Position numbers and translations under genes: made by a program. A stretch of 45,010 nt of DNA from Methylococcaceae bacterium. Its GTDB lineage: Bacteria > Pseudomonadota > Gammaproteobacteria > Methylococcales > Methylomonadaceae. Shown one piece after another: positions 35,903 through 44,886 of the stretch. Location of the stretch: the NCBI GenBank assembly GCA_030626845.1, contig DAOUTG010000012.1:1-45010 (forward strand). The letters run 5' to 3'. A model generated the notes under the pieces. It was given only the letters and a program-made list of their open reading frames with translations, made no database searches and was not told where the DNA came from. Position 1 is the first letter of the stretch, and each line of letters starts with the position of its first letter.

Positions 35903-36471
35903 TAGCTTTTAACACGTCCTACATAGTCACCACTACGGGTATCAACTTTAATGACTTCACCAATTTGAACAAATAAAGGAACACGCACAACCGCCCCTGT
36001 TTCTAAAGTTGCAGGTTTGCCGCCACCCCCTGAAGTATCGCCTTTTAAACCAGGGTCAGTTTCTGTAATAGATAATTCAACAAAATTAGGGGGAATAATT
36101 GATAAAGGCACATCATTCCATAAGGTCATGGTGCAAATATCTTGATCTTTGAGCCATTTCATTGCTTCGATCACCGCATTTTTATCCGCTTGATATTGTT
36201 CATAAGTATCAGGTACCATAAAATGCCAAAACTCACCATCGGTGTATAAATATTGCATTTCTATATCAATAACATCTGCCCCTTCAACCGACTCACCTGA
36301 TTTATAGGTACGCTCAATAACGCGTCCTGTTTTTAAGTTTCTAATTTTAACACGGCTAAATGCTTGACCTTTTCCAGGTTTTACAAATTCATTTTCTATG
36401 ATTGCACAAGGATCTGCATCAATCATAATTTTTAAACCTGCTTTAAATTCATTGGTACTATAAGTCGCCAT
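35902..36471 (-). CDS. efp: Elongation factor P
   Basis: EF-P helps ribosomes stalled at consecutive prolines. The 189-residue protein has the usual three beta-barrel domains; the N-terminal loop [14 protein letters not shown] carries the lysine modified by EpmA at about position 34. The C-terminal [10 protein letters not shown] is typical. It lies in front of epmA with a one-base overlap. The proline-rich tail of the L,D-transpeptidase at the right end is an obvious type of EF-P client. Confidence 0.97.
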   Translation of the reverse strand: MATYSTNEFKAGLKIMIDADPCAIIENEFVKPGKGQAFSRVKIRNLKTGRVIERTYKSGESVEGADVIDIEMQYLYTDGEFWHFMVPDTYEQYQADKNAVIEAMKWLKDQDICTMTLWNDVPLSIIPPNFVELSITETDPGLKGDTSGGGGKPATLETGAVVRVPLFVQIGEVIKVDTRSGDYVGRVKS

Positions 36472-36600
36472 TTTTTTCTCATAAAATCAAACAAAATTTT
36501 CAGTCGCCCATTATAATAGAGCCGACTAATGAGATAAACTAAAATAGGTGTTTATCTTTATTTTTTATATCAATTTAAGTTTAAATCAAAGAGGTGTCTT

Positions 36601-37311
36601 ATGAAAATTATTTTATTATTGGTACTTTTTTTCCCATTGTCATTATTTGCAAATGATTATGATGATGCGAATAAAGTATTTGAATTTGCTGAGAAAAATT
36701 ATTCAGAATTTTTTCGTTCTTTCAATACGGGTACATATCGTTTTGAAGATTATTGGTTGCGTTATTATTCAGAGACTGAAAATTATATTGGGACTAAAAA
36801 TGGAGATATTTATGTTTATGGGGATGTTTTTAATGGGTTGCTTAAAGTAGGTAAAATAGCAGATTATATTGATGTAACACCAGAAAAAAACGTAAATACG
36901 CCTGTTGATAATAGTTCAGATGATACGCCTACCACTAATGATACGCCTGATACCTCAGTTAATAACAACAATGAAGATGCGTTATTAGCTAATTTATTTA
37001 ATACATCTCAAAGTAATGTACAAGTTCAAGGATCAGGAAAGGTTATTAATGTTTTAGCGGATGATTTAAACGGTGATCGTCATCAGCGGTTTATTCTTAA
37101 ATTAGCATCAGGACAAACTCTATTGATGGCTCATAATATTGACTTAGCCCCTAAAATTTTAAATTTATCGGTTAATGATTCTATTGATTTTTTGGGTGAA
37201 TATGAATGGAATGATAAAGGCGGCGTTATTCATTGGACACATGATGACCCTGCTGGCGTTCATGAGGACGGTTGGTTATTGCATCAAGGGGTTTATTATC
37301 CATCACAATAA
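36601..37311 (+). CDS. Exported two-part protein with C-terminal DUF3465
   Basis: A 236-residue secreted or periplasmic protein. Signal peptide MKIILLLVLFFPLSLFA is followed by a 75-residue N-terminal part with FAEKNYSEFFRSFNTGTYRF and the YYSETENYIGTKNGDIYVYG pattern, a module I have seen in other proteobacterial exported proteins but cannot name. A low-complexity linker rich in Asp, Thr and Asn (about residues 100-125) joins it to a DUF3465 domain: GSGKVINVLADDLNGDRHQR, GQTLLMAHNIDLAPK and GGVIHWTHDDPAGVHEDGWL. DUF3465 is an OB-like small domain of unknown role. AGAGGTG six bases before the ATG is a strong ribosome site. Confidence 0.78.
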   Translation: MKIILLLVLFFPLSLFANDYDDANKVFEFAEKNYSEFFRSFNTGTYRFEDYWLRYYSETENYIGTKNGDIYVYGDVFNGLLKVGKIADYIDVTPEKNVNTPVDNSSDDTPTTNDTPDTSVNNNNEDALLANLFNTSQSNVQVQGSGKVINVLADDLNGDRHQRFILKLASGQTLLMAHNIDLAPKILNLSVNDSIDFLGEYEWNDKGGVIHWTHDDPAGVHEDGWLLHQGVYYPSQ

Positions 37312-37327
37312 TATCAAATTTTAATTG

Positions 37328-38113
37328 ATGTATTATCTTTTAAAATCTATTTATGAATCCTTATTAATGGCATTAGGACTGTTATATTGGGCGGTAGTTG
37401 GGCTTATAATTACCTTATTAGGAATAATACTTTATGCCATTTTACCTAAAAAACAATCTCGACCCTATGGACGTTTCCTTTTACAAAAAGCATTTTTAAT
37501 TTTCATTGCCTATTTAAAATCAACACGTCTTATGATTCTTGACAATAGTGCGCTGGATAGTTTGAACACTTATCACACGGGTATAATTATTGCGCCTAAT
37601 CATATTGCTTTATGGGATGCGGTATTTATTATTGCTAAAATACCTAAAACCATTTGTATTATGAAGGGGTCTATTTTAAGAAACCCTTTTTTGGGCGGTG
37701 GTGCGCGTTTAGCAGGTTATATTGCTAATGATTCTGCACTTCAAATGTTACGTGAGAGTTCTAAACAATTATTAGCAGGCGAGATGCTTTTGGTTTTTCC
37801 AGAAGGTACACGGACTAAAAATCAAGCACAATGGCTAAATCCTTTTCAGGGCGCAATTACATTAATGGCAAAAAATGCTAAAGTTCCTATTGTTCCTGTT
37901 TATATCCGTAGTGATAATCGTTTGTTTGAAAAAGGCTCATCATTATTTAAAAAGCCAAAATTTCCTCTACGACTTAGTTTTGAAGTCGGTGAGGCAGTCT
38001 ATTTTTCAGGTGATGAAAAGGTTCAAGAATTTACCCAAAAATTACAACAAGATTATATAAAAATATTAAGTAAACCCCATCCTTTACGCAGAAAAAAATC
38101 TACTGGCTTATAA
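37328..38113 (+). CDS. PlsC-like lysophospholipid acyltransferase
   Basis: A 261-residue membrane-bound acyltransferase of the 1-acyl-glycerol-3-phosphate type. The catalytic HxxxxD is NHIALWDAVF, and the acceptor motif is VFPEGTRTKNQAQW; PIVPVYIRSDN is also typical. One or two N-terminal membrane helices precede. The ATG at 37328 was preferred to the TTG just before it. It is probably not the sole PlsC of the cell: the sequence suggests a related acyltransferase, and the acyl acceptor is unknown. Confidence 0.85.
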   Translation: MYYLLKSIYESLLMALGLLYWAVVGLIITLLGIILYAILPKKQSRPYGRFLLQKAFLIFIAYLKSTRLMILDNSALDSLNTYHTGIIIAPNHIALWDAVFIIAKIPKTICIMKGSILRNPFLGGGARLAGYIANDSALQMLRESSKQLLAGEMLLVFPEGTRTKNQAQWLNPFQGAITLMAKNAKVPIVPVYIRSDNRLFEKGSSLFKKPKFPLRLSFEVGEAVYFSGDEKVQEFTQKLQQDYIKILSKPHPLRRKKSTGL

Positions 38114-38161
38114 TAGTGATTTTAAAAAATACTCCCTTAAAATAGAGATAGAGGCAAAAAA

Positions 38162-39565
38162 GTGAAAACAGAAGTTTTAATCTTAGGTGGCGGTCCTGGT
38201 GGCTATAGTGCAGCATTTAGAGCCGCAGATTTAGGAAAGCAAGTCACTTTAGTTGAACGCTATCCCGTATTAGGCGGTGTGTGCTTGAATGTGGGATGTA
38301 TTCCCTCAAAAACCTTATTGCACGCCGCAGCGGTTATTAATGAAGCGAAAGAAGTTTCAAGTTATGGCATTAGTTTTAACCCCCCTAAAATAGATTTAAA
38401 AAAACTCAAGGCAACTAAAGAAAAGGTCAGTAAACAATTAAATACAGGATTAGCAGGGCTTGCTAAACAGCGTAATGTAACGATTATTCAAGGTTTGGGT
38501 GAGTTTTCATCTTCTAATTCCATGGTCGTTAAAAATGGAGATACGCGTGAAGAGATTGAATTTGAACAGGCGATTATCGCGGTGGGTTCGCAAGCCGTTA
38601 AAATCCCTCCTTTTCCCAATGATGACCCTCGGTTAATGGATTCAACCGATGCTTTAGCTTTAGAAGATGTGCCAGAAAAATTATTAATTATTGGCGGGGG
38701 GATTATCGGTTTAGAAATGGCAACGGTTTATCATGCCTTAGGGAGTAAAATTAGCGTTGTTGAAATGCAAAATCAGATTATTCCAGGTTGTGATAAAGAT
38801 TTAGTCCGCCCTTTAATGCAAAAAATAAAAAAATCTTATGATAAAATTTTACTTTCAACGGCCGTTGAAAGTATTGAAGCTTTAGATGAAGGTTTAAAAG
38901 TGAGCTTTTCAGGTGATAAACAACCCCCTGAGATTTTTGATAAAGTTTTAGTTGCCGTGGGTCGTCGTCCCAATGGACATTTAATTGCGGCTGATAAAGC
39001 AGGTATTAATGTTGATGAGCGAGGGTTTATTCAGGTTGATAAGCAACAGCGCACTAATATAGATAATATCTATGCGATTGGTGATGTAGTGGGAAACCCA
39101 ATGTTAGCGCATAAAGCCGTTCATGAAGGTAAAATTGCCGCAGAAGTGATTGCAGGACATCAATCTCAATGGCAAGCATTAACTATTCCTTCTGTCGCTT
39201 ATACTGATCCTGAAATTGCATGGATGGGATTGACTGAAAATGAAGCTAAAGAACAAGGGATTGATTATGAAAAAGGCGCGTTCCCGTGGGCGGCAAGTGG
39301 TCGTTCATTAAGTATGGGTCGTAAAGAAGGACTAACAAAAATTTTGAGTGATAAGGAAACAGGTCGAATTTTAGGGGCGGGAATGACAGGGACAAATGCG
39401 GGCGAATTGATTGCAGAAGCCGTTCTTGCGTTAGAAATGGGGGCTTGTGTTGATGATATTGCATTGACGGTACATGCTCATCCTACCTTAGCTGAAACTT
39501 TTGCTTTTGCCGCTGAAATGATTGAAGGGACAATCACTGATTTAATGCCTCCGAAGAAAAGATGA
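38162..39565 (+). CDS. lpdA: Dihydrolipoyl dehydrogenase
   Basis: The E3 flavoenzyme of pyruvate and 2-oxoglutarate dehydrogenase, reoxidising dihydrolipoamide with NAD+. FAD motif ILGGGPGGYSAAFRAADLG, redox cysteines GGVCLNVGCIPSKTLLH, NAD motif IIGGGIIGLEMATVYHALGS, and the C-terminal HAHPTLAE catalytic histidine are in place. The GTG start has AGAGG eight bases upstream. The E1 and E2 genes are not in the window. It overlaps the DUF445 gene as ATGA. Confidence 0.96.
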   Translation: MKTEVLILGGGPGGYSAAFRAADLGKQVTLVERYPVLGGVCLNVGCIPSKTLLHAAAVINEAKEVSSYGISFNPPKIDLKKLKATKEKVSKQLNTGLAGLAKQRNVTIIQGLGEFSSSNSMVVKNGDTREEIEFEQAIIAVGSQAVKIPPFPNDDPRLMDSTDALALEDVPEKLLIIGGGIIGLEMATVYHALGSKISVVEMQNQIIPGCDKDLVRPLMQKIKKSYDKILLSTAVESIEALDEGLKVSFSGDKQPPEIFDKVLVAVGRRPNGHLIAADKAGINVDERGFIQVDKQQRTNIDNIYAIGDVVGNPMLAHKAVHEGKIAAEVIAGHQSQWQALTIPSVAYTDPEIAWMGLTENEAKEQGIDYEKGAFPWAASGRSLSMGRKEGLTKILSDKETGRILGAGMTGTNAGELIAEAVLALEMGACVDDIALTVHAHPTLAETFAFAAEMIEGTITDLMPPKKR

Positions 39566-40281
39566 AAAATATATTAACCAATAAAAGCTTCGTTACTAAT
39601 TTAATTGCTTTTTTAATTATTATTATTGCCTATTTATTAGACGCTGATATTTTAAAATCAATCGGTTTTTTTGCTCTATCTGGAGCAATGACCAATTGGT
39701 TAGCAATTCACATGTTATTTGAAAAAGTGCCTTTTCTTTATGGTTCAGGCGTTATTCCACAACGCTTTGAAGAATTTAAAGCCTCCATAAAAAATTTAAT
39801 GATGGAACAGTTTTTTACGGTTGAAAATATTCAGCAATTTATTGAAACTGAAGAGCAGCAAGGAGATAAGGTATTAAACCTTGATCCTCTACTAGAAGTG
39901 GTTGATTACGATAAAATTTATGAAGGTTTGGTTGCCGCTATCATGGAGTCTTCTTTTGGAAGTATGTTACAAATGATGGGAGGGGAAGAAGCATTAGCAC
40001 CCATTAAAGAACCCTTTACTTTAAAAATGCAGCAAACTTTAGCTGAAATGGTTGCCTCTGATAATTTTAAGGCGGCGTTGCAACAAGGTTTAGATGCACA
40101 TAAAATTGGCGAAGATATTAAAGGAAAAATTGAAACAGTCATTAATAAACGGTTGAGTGAGTTAACCCCTGAAATGGTAAAAGAAATGGTACAGGCTATT
40201 ATTCGTGAACATTTAGGTTGGTTAGTTGTTTGGGGAGGTATTTTTGGCGGATTATTGGGCGCAATATTTAGCTTTGCTTAA
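39562..40281 (+). CDS. DUF445 membrane protein
   Basis: A 239-residue protein of the DUF445 family. N-terminal helices (FVTNLIAFLIIIIAYLLDAD and the FALSGAMTNWLAIHMLFEKV segment), a soluble middle with RFEEFKASIKNLMMEQFFTV, and a C-terminal helix (LVVWGGIFGGLLGAIFSFA) are visible. The family is found widely and has no defined biochemical role. The four-base overlap with lpdA indicates co-translation; a link to lpdA's job is not implied. Confidence 0.82.
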   Translation: MKNILTNKSFVTNLIAFLIIIIAYLLDADILKSIGFFALSGAMTNWLAIHMLFEKVPFLYGSGVIPQRFEEFKASIKNLMMEQFFTVENIQQFIETEEQQGDKVLNLDPLLEVVDYDKIYEGLVAAIMESSFGSMLQMMGGEEALAPIKEPFTLKMQQTLAEMVASDNFKAALQQGLDAHKIGEDIKGKIETVINKRLSELTPEMVKEMVQAIIREHLGWLVVWGGIFGGLLGAIFSFA

Positions 40282-40348
40282 GTTTATATTTGAGGAGGGG
40301 CTTGACTCCTCTCACAGCATACATCATTAAAGAATAGGTTTAAAAATT

Positions 40349-40666
40349 ATGAGTCACCAATTAGATCCAAAGGAAGCGTATCTTTATGGGGTTTTGTTAG
40401 AATTGACAAAAAAGCAGGTTAGTGCGATACAAAAGGAATTATCAGGTAGTTTAGGTATTTGGGGGAAATCTAGGCTTAATTCAAGAACGAAAGAAATTGA
40501 AAAAATAATTTTTCATATTTTTAAAAAAAAAGAGTGTTCAAGTAAAGAGATAGTGACAAAAATCTTAGCAGATTTTAATTATATTGAAGCAAATACAGGA
40601 ATATGGGCAGATACAACCATTGAAGAAATAGATTATTTACGAAAAATAGTCACACAACTTGCCTAA
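40349..40666 (+). CDS. Hypothetical protein, 105 aa
   Basis: A small soluble, mostly helical protein. I do not recognise a family. It opens MSHQLDPKEAYLYGVLLELT, with a lysine-rich middle (RTKEIEKIIFHIFKKKEC) and ends YLRKIVTQLA. No signal peptide or membrane helix. It lies 67 bases after DUF445, behind an imperfect GAGGAG/CTCCTC hairpin at 40292-40311. Confidence 0.6.
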   Translation: MSHQLDPKEAYLYGVLLELTKKQVSAIQKELSGSLGIWGKSRLNSRTKEIEKIIFHIFKKKECSSKEIVTKILADFNYIEANTGIWADTTIEEIDYLRKIVTQLA

Positions 40667-40805
40667 TTTTTTAGTGTTTTAGGCTATATTTACAATAGCT
40701 GTTAATAATATGAACAAATAGCGCATAAACTTGTAACAGTCGGTATTTTTCGGCATAATCAAACACATTCTAATTTTAAAGATAAAACAACAGGGGACAA
40801 ATAAA

Positions 40806-41999
40806 ATGAGTCATGTCATTAGAAGTGGCGAAACTTTGGGTGAAATTGCTCAACGTTATAATGTTACCGTTGCACAAATATTAGCTGCAAATCCAAGAGT
40901 TCGTAATGCTAATCGGATTAGAATTGGTCAAGTTATTAAAATTCCTGGTCGTAGAATAAGGTATTCCAATACACCAAGGTCTGTAAGAAGCTCAAAAAAC
41001 CCAAAAAAAACAATAATACCTGATGAAAATACATCAAAAACCTCGGAAACCACTGAAGTTGAAAATGTGTATGCGGTAAGACGCGGAGATAGTTTAGATA
41101 AAATAGCTAGAAGATATAATGTCACTGTTGAAAAGATTTTAAAAGCAAATCCTTCAATAAAAAATGCTAATCGGATTCGTATTGGTCAAAAGATCATTAT
41201 TCCTTCTGATACTTTTTTTACCCAAGTTAAAAATTTTTTCACCTTCAAATGGCTGAGTGAATCTGAAAATAAATATGTTGAAATCAATCCTTATGATGTT
41301 GCCGATGAAAATGAGGTTAGTCCCGCAGAAGTTATTTTAGATAAAGATGGGTCAATTATTCCAGATGGTACGGAGATAACCGAAAATGAGCAATTTAATC
41401 GTAAAAAGTTTTTTACCGCTTATCGAGAAGTTTTTGGCTCTTTAAAACAACATCAAGTCAATGGGCTAGGGTCTTTGTTAATGTCTTTTGAACAGGATGA
41501 AGACATTACTAATCTTCAATATATGGCTTATATGTTAGCAACAATTAAACATGAAACTGCAAATAGGTTTCAACCGATTACAGAATATGGGGGGCGTTCG
41601 TATTTTAATAAATACGATCCTTCATTAGCGAATACTTCACGTCGCAGGGCGCGTGCTAAACGTAATGGAAATACTCGGCGTGGCGATGGTTATAAATATC
41701 GTGGGCGTGGTTTTGTACAAATTACTTGGAAAAATAATTATCAAAAATTAGGGGATGCTTTAGGTCATGATTTAGTTAATCATCCCGAGAAAGCATTAGA
41801 CCCTGTGATCGCTTATAAAATCATGTCTTATGGAATGCGTAAAGGTGTTTTTACAGGGAGACGTTTAAGTCATTATATTTCAGCAGATCATACCGATTAT
41901 AAAAATGCACGAAAAATTATAAATGGCTTGGATAAAGCGCGTTTAGTTCAGCGTCATGCTGAAAATTTTGAAAAAATACTTAGAAAATCTGCCGCTTAA
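40806..41999 (+). CDS. Double-LysM protein with GH19/endolysin-like domain
   Basis: A 397-residue cell-wall-directed protein. LysM 1 is at residues 1-48 (HVIRSGETLGEIAQRYNVTV) and LysM 2 at about 92-137 (YAVRRGDSLDKIARRYNVTV), separated by a basic, serine/threonine-rich linker. Residues 200-397 resemble family 19 glycoside hydrolases and phage endolysins: ATIKHETANRFQPITEYGG with the two likely catalytic glutamates, then GDGYKYRGRGFVQITWKNNY. It should cut peptidoglycan or chitin-like glycans. There is no signal peptide; LysM begins at residue 3. Export must use another route such as lysis, secretion apparatus or a holin, none of which is visible here. Confidence 0.82.
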   Translation: MSHVIRSGETLGEIAQRYNVTVAQILAANPRVRNANRIRIGQVIKIPGRRIRYSNTPRSVRSSKNPKKTIIPDENTSKTSETTEVENVYAVRRGDSLDKIARRYNVTVEKILKANPSIKNANRIRIGQKIIIPSDTFFTQVKNFFTFKWLSESENKYVEINPYDVADENEVSPAEVILDKDGSIIPDGTEITENEQFNRKKFFTAYREVFGSLKQHQVNGLGSLLMSFEQDEDITNLQYMAYMLATIKHETANRFQPITEYGGRSYFNKYDPSLANTSRRRARAKRNGNTRRGDGYKYRGRGFVQITWKNNYQKLGDALGHDLVNHPEKALDPVIAYKIMSYGMRKGVFTGRRLSHYISADHTDYKNARKIINGLDKARLVQRHAENFEKILRKSAA

Positions 42000-42120
42000 T
42001 CTTTAAATCATGTACAAAATAAAAAGGCTTCTTGTCGGCTAATTATCAAAAATAATTTATTGTCGTTTTTCTTATTTGAATTTACGGTAGTTTTCCTTAA
42101 TTAATATTCTTCAATTCTCT

Positions 42121-43029
42121 ATGTGGTTTAAAAATCTTTCTCTCTTTCGTTTTACCGAAGCTTTCACACTTTCTGCAACTGATTTAGCACAAAAACTAGA
42201 ACAAATGCCTTTTCGTCCCTGTGGGAAACATGAAGAATCAAGCTTTGGTTGGACAGCCCCTTTAGGACGTGATTCTGAATTATTGGTTCACCAAGCCAAT
42301 GGTTTTATAATGATTTGTGCTAAAAAGGAAGAAAAAGTTTTACCAACCGTCGTGGTTAATGAAATCGTACAAGAAAGAGTTTTAGAGCTTGAAACTGAAC
42401 AAGGCTCAAAGCTGTCAAGAAAAGAACGTACTTCACTCAAAGATGAAATAATTTTTGAATTATTACCCAAAGCCTTTTCTTTTTCACGTAAAACTTATGC
42501 TTATATAGACCCAAAAGGAGGCTGGGTTGTTGTTGATGCCGCTTCCGCTAAAAAGGCTGAAGACTTATTAAGTAGTTTGCGTCGCTGTTTAGGCTCTTTA
42601 CCTGTGACCCCTATTAATACAGTAGATAGCCCCAGTATGGTGATGACACATTGGTTAATGGAACATGAAGCGCCCACAGGTATTAATATTGAAGATGAAT
42701 GTGAGTTGCGTTCGCCTGAAGATCAGGGTGGCATTGTACGTTGTAAAAACCATGATTTAGCCTTACCTGAAATTAAAAATCATCTCAAAAGTGGTAAATT
42801 AGCGATAAAATTAGCCTTGAATTGGGAGGATAGAATTTCCTTTATTTTGGATGAAGAATTAGCGGTTAAACGTTTGCGTATTTTGGATGTTATTGAAGAT
42901 CAAATAGCCGATATCAATGCTGAAACCGATGCTGAACATTTCGATGCTGATTTTTCGATTATGACTTTGGAGTTGGCTAATTTTTTACCTAAACTACTTG
43001 AACTTTTCGGCGGGGAAATTAAAAACTAA
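42121..43029 (+). CDS. rdgC: Recombination-associated protein RdgC
   Basis: RdgC is a ring-shaped DNA-binding protein that restrains RecA. The 302-residue protein has the family N-terminus MWFKNLSLFRFTEAFTLSA, the FGWTAPLGRDSELLVHQANG segment and the C-terminal NWEDRISFILDEELAVKRLR. The length is normal. The 121 bases upstream contain only AT-rich sequence. The stop overlaps the start of the L,D-transpeptidase gene by one base. Confidence 0.95.
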   Translation: MWFKNLSLFRFTEAFTLSATDLAQKLEQMPFRPCGKHEESSFGWTAPLGRDSELLVHQANGFIMICAKKEEKVLPTVVVNEIVQERVLELETEQGSKLSRKERTSLKDEIIFELLPKAFSFSRKTYAYIDPKGGWVVVDAASAKKAEDLLSSLRRCLGSLPVTPINTVDSPSMVMTHWLMEHEAPTGINIEDECELRSPEDQGGIVRCKNHDLALPEIKNHLKSGKLAIKLALNWEDRISFILDEELAVKRLRILDVIEDQIADINAETDAEHFDADFSIMTLELANFLPKLLELFGGEIKN

Positions 43030-44465
43030 TGCTTAAATTACCCATTAAAAAAAATAACTTAACCGCCCTAATATTATTAGTATTAGCGCATGATGTTAGT
43101 GCAACGGCTTTTCTTTTACCTGCAAATAATGAGGGCTTACTAGGGACTGTTGGTCGAAAGGTTTATGTAAAGGCTGATAAACATGAAACTTTACTTGATA
43201 TTGCTAGAAAACATAATTTAGGACAAAACCAAATTGTAAAAGCGAATAAAAGTGTTGATCGTTGGATGCCTAGTAAATCTGTAGAAAAAAAGATCAATGA
43301 CAAAGAAGGTAATCAGTTTTCGAGTTTAGGTGCAGGTAAAGATATTCATATTCCAGGTAGTTATCTCTTACCTAGTGTTCCTCGTAGAGGTATTGTTTTA
43401 AATTTACCTGAATATAGATTGTATTATTATCGAAATGGTCAAGTGCTTACTCATCCAATTAGTATTGGGCGTGTTGATTGGAATACCCCTTTAGGAAAAA
43501 CTAGCATCATTGCTAAAAAGAAAAATCCAACTTGGACACCCCCTGCATCTATTCGTAGAGAACATGCCGCAAAAGGGGATATATTACCCGCTGTTTTCCC
43601 AGCAGGACCCAATAATCCTTTAGGTTTATTTGCGATGCGTTTGGGGCGTGCAGGTTATTTAATTCATAGTACAAATAAACCGCTAGGCGTTGGAATGCGA
43701 GTTAGTCATGGCTGTATTCGGATGTATCCTGAAGATATAGAGCGGATTTTTCCATCCGTTGCTGTGGGTACTTCGGTGATGATTGTTAATGAACCCATTA
43801 AAGTCGGTTGGTCTCATAATGCGTTGTACATAGAAGTTCATCCTGATTTAGAGGACAAACAACGTAGTTATCAGCAAAGGTTAAGCTCGGCGTTATCTTT
43901 AATTGAAAAAGTGAAAGGGGATACTTTTATTAATGTAAGTGGCAATGTATTAAAGAAAGCTTTAATAGATAACGATGGAATTCCTGTTGCTATTTATCAA
44001 GCAGCAGCACCATTAAATACGCCAATGACTGTTGTTCAACCTCAAGAGCGGGTAATTCAGCCTATAATTTTACCTGTTCAAAAACAGGAAGTAGCTCCAA
44101 TAGTCTCTCCTATTGTTAATCAACAAAAACCAGCAAAAATTCCACCGCCCCCTCGCTTGAATACGCCAGCCCCTGTGGTTGAGAGAAGCTATATACCGCC
44201 ACAACCTCGTGTGCAACAACCGCGTACAGACTATAATAATACGGGAAGCACGACAATAGTCAGACCACAACCGCCAATACCCCCCCCTGTTTTAAATAAT
44301 GTAGCGGATGATAAGCCAGTGATAATAAATACACTGCCGCCTCACCCAGTATTTAAAATTTTGCCGTCTTCAGCACCCAAACTCAAAGTTTTACCAAAAC
44401 CCCCGCCGCCTCGTTTAGAAGAACCTGAGTATTCAATCTTGAAGAGTGCCGTTCCTCCAAAGTAA
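43029..44465 (+). CDS. L,D-transpeptidase (YkuD domain) with proline-rich tail
   Basis: A periplasmic 478-residue enzyme that forms 3-3 cross-links or attaches lipoprotein to peptidoglycan. N-terminal signal sequence with LTALILLVLAHDVSATA; a degenerate LysM-like part at residues 45-110; the YkuD domain at 119-255 with H213, H227 and the nucleophile C229 in SHGCIRMYPEDI. The domain order is like ErfK/YbiS/YcfS enzymes, which are about 310-330 residues. The extra 150 residues are rich in Pro, Val and Gln with clusters such as KIPPPPRLNTPAP and KPPPPRLEEP; such poly-Pro runs would need EF-P to be translated well. Confidence 0.9.
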   Translation: MLKLPIKKNNLTALILLVLAHDVSATAFLLPANNEGLLGTVGRKVYVKADKHETLLDIARKHNLGQNQIVKANKSVDRWMPSKSVEKKINDKEGNQFSSLGAGKDIHIPGSYLLPSVPRRGIVLNLPEYRLYYYRNGQVLTHPISIGRVDWNTPLGKTSIIAKKKNPTWTPPASIRREHAAKGDILPAVFPAGPNNPLGLFAMRLGRAGYLIHSTNKPLGVGMRVSHGCIRMYPEDIERIFPSVAVGTSVMIVNEPIKVGWSHNALYIEVHPDLEDKQRSYQQRLSSALSLIEKVKGDTFINVSGNVLKKALIDNDGIPVAIYQAAAPLNTPMTVVQPQERVIQPIILPVQKQEVAPIVSPIVNQQKPAKIPPPPRLNTPAPVVERSYIPPQPRVQQPRTDYNNTGSTTIVRPQPPIPPPVLNNVADDKPVIINTLPPHPVFKILPSSAPKLKVLPKPPPPRLEEPEYSILKSAVPPK

Positions 44466-44473
44466 AATTTGTT

Positions 44474-44499
44474 GGAGTCCAAAACATGTTTTGGACTCC
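44474..44499. repeat. 26-bp palindrome, copy 2
   Basis: GGAGTCCAAAA and TTTTGGACTCC around CATG, eight bases after the L,D-transpeptidase stop. It differs from the copy at 31793-31818 only in the loop (CATG for CATA). It may serve as a 3'-end hairpin but has no T-run. Confidence 0.8.
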
Positions 44500-44533
44500 C
44501 GCGCTTTAATTACGCTTTTGAGTTACCAACTAT

Positions 44534-44573
44534 TATGTCTCGTTCCCAAGCTCCAGCTTGGGAACGAGACATA
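44534..44573. repeat. 40-bp perfect palindrome
   Basis: TATGTCTCGTTCCCAAGCT at 44534-44552 is exactly complementary to 44555-44573, with only CC between. This type of long palindrome is abundant in the genomes of large sulfur bacteria, methanotrophs and some cyanobacteria. Not followed by T-run. Confidence 0.8.
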
Positions 44574-44696
44574 TAAATGCCTTTGAGTTTTTATTGACAC
44601 CACTAATCAAAACAGGTAATCTAACGCCAGCTTCAAAAAACTTTGAAGTTACTCGACCAGATTGTCGATACTGATTTAGAACTTCAGTTTAGCAAG

Positions 44697-44835
44697 GGTG
44701 CATGTAGGCGCACCATTCGGTTACGCGCTTTTTTTATGCCCAAAATTTACCATTGTTATGGTGGGTTGTGTTGGAGACCTTTGGGTCGCCGATTCCTTTG
44801 CTTCGGTAGTTCTAATCTAATTCAACCTACCACCC
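44697..44835. repeat. Further intergenic inverted repeats
   Basis: GGTGC...GCACC at 44697-44714, and an imperfect pair with GGTGGGTTG at 44760 facing CAACCTACCACC near 44824. The 421-base gap between the L,D-transpeptidase gene and the HTH gene contains only these palindromes; a 66-codon frame at 44643-44843 runs through them and is not credible. Confidence 0.45.
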
Positions 44836-44886
44836 GTATTTAGAACTTATGGGGGTAGCTTATAATTTAGCAAAGGGAACGTCATC

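Noticed and set aside
40806-43029. Prophage remnant around the LysM-GH19 gene
   Set aside because: Neighbours are DUF445, a small unknown, rdgC and an L,D-transpeptidase; no phage structural, integrase or holin genes and no att-like repeats were seen.
44643-44843. 66-codon ORF in the right-hand gap
   Set aside because: It runs through inverted repeats, has no family resemblance and no ribosome site; it is a chance frame.
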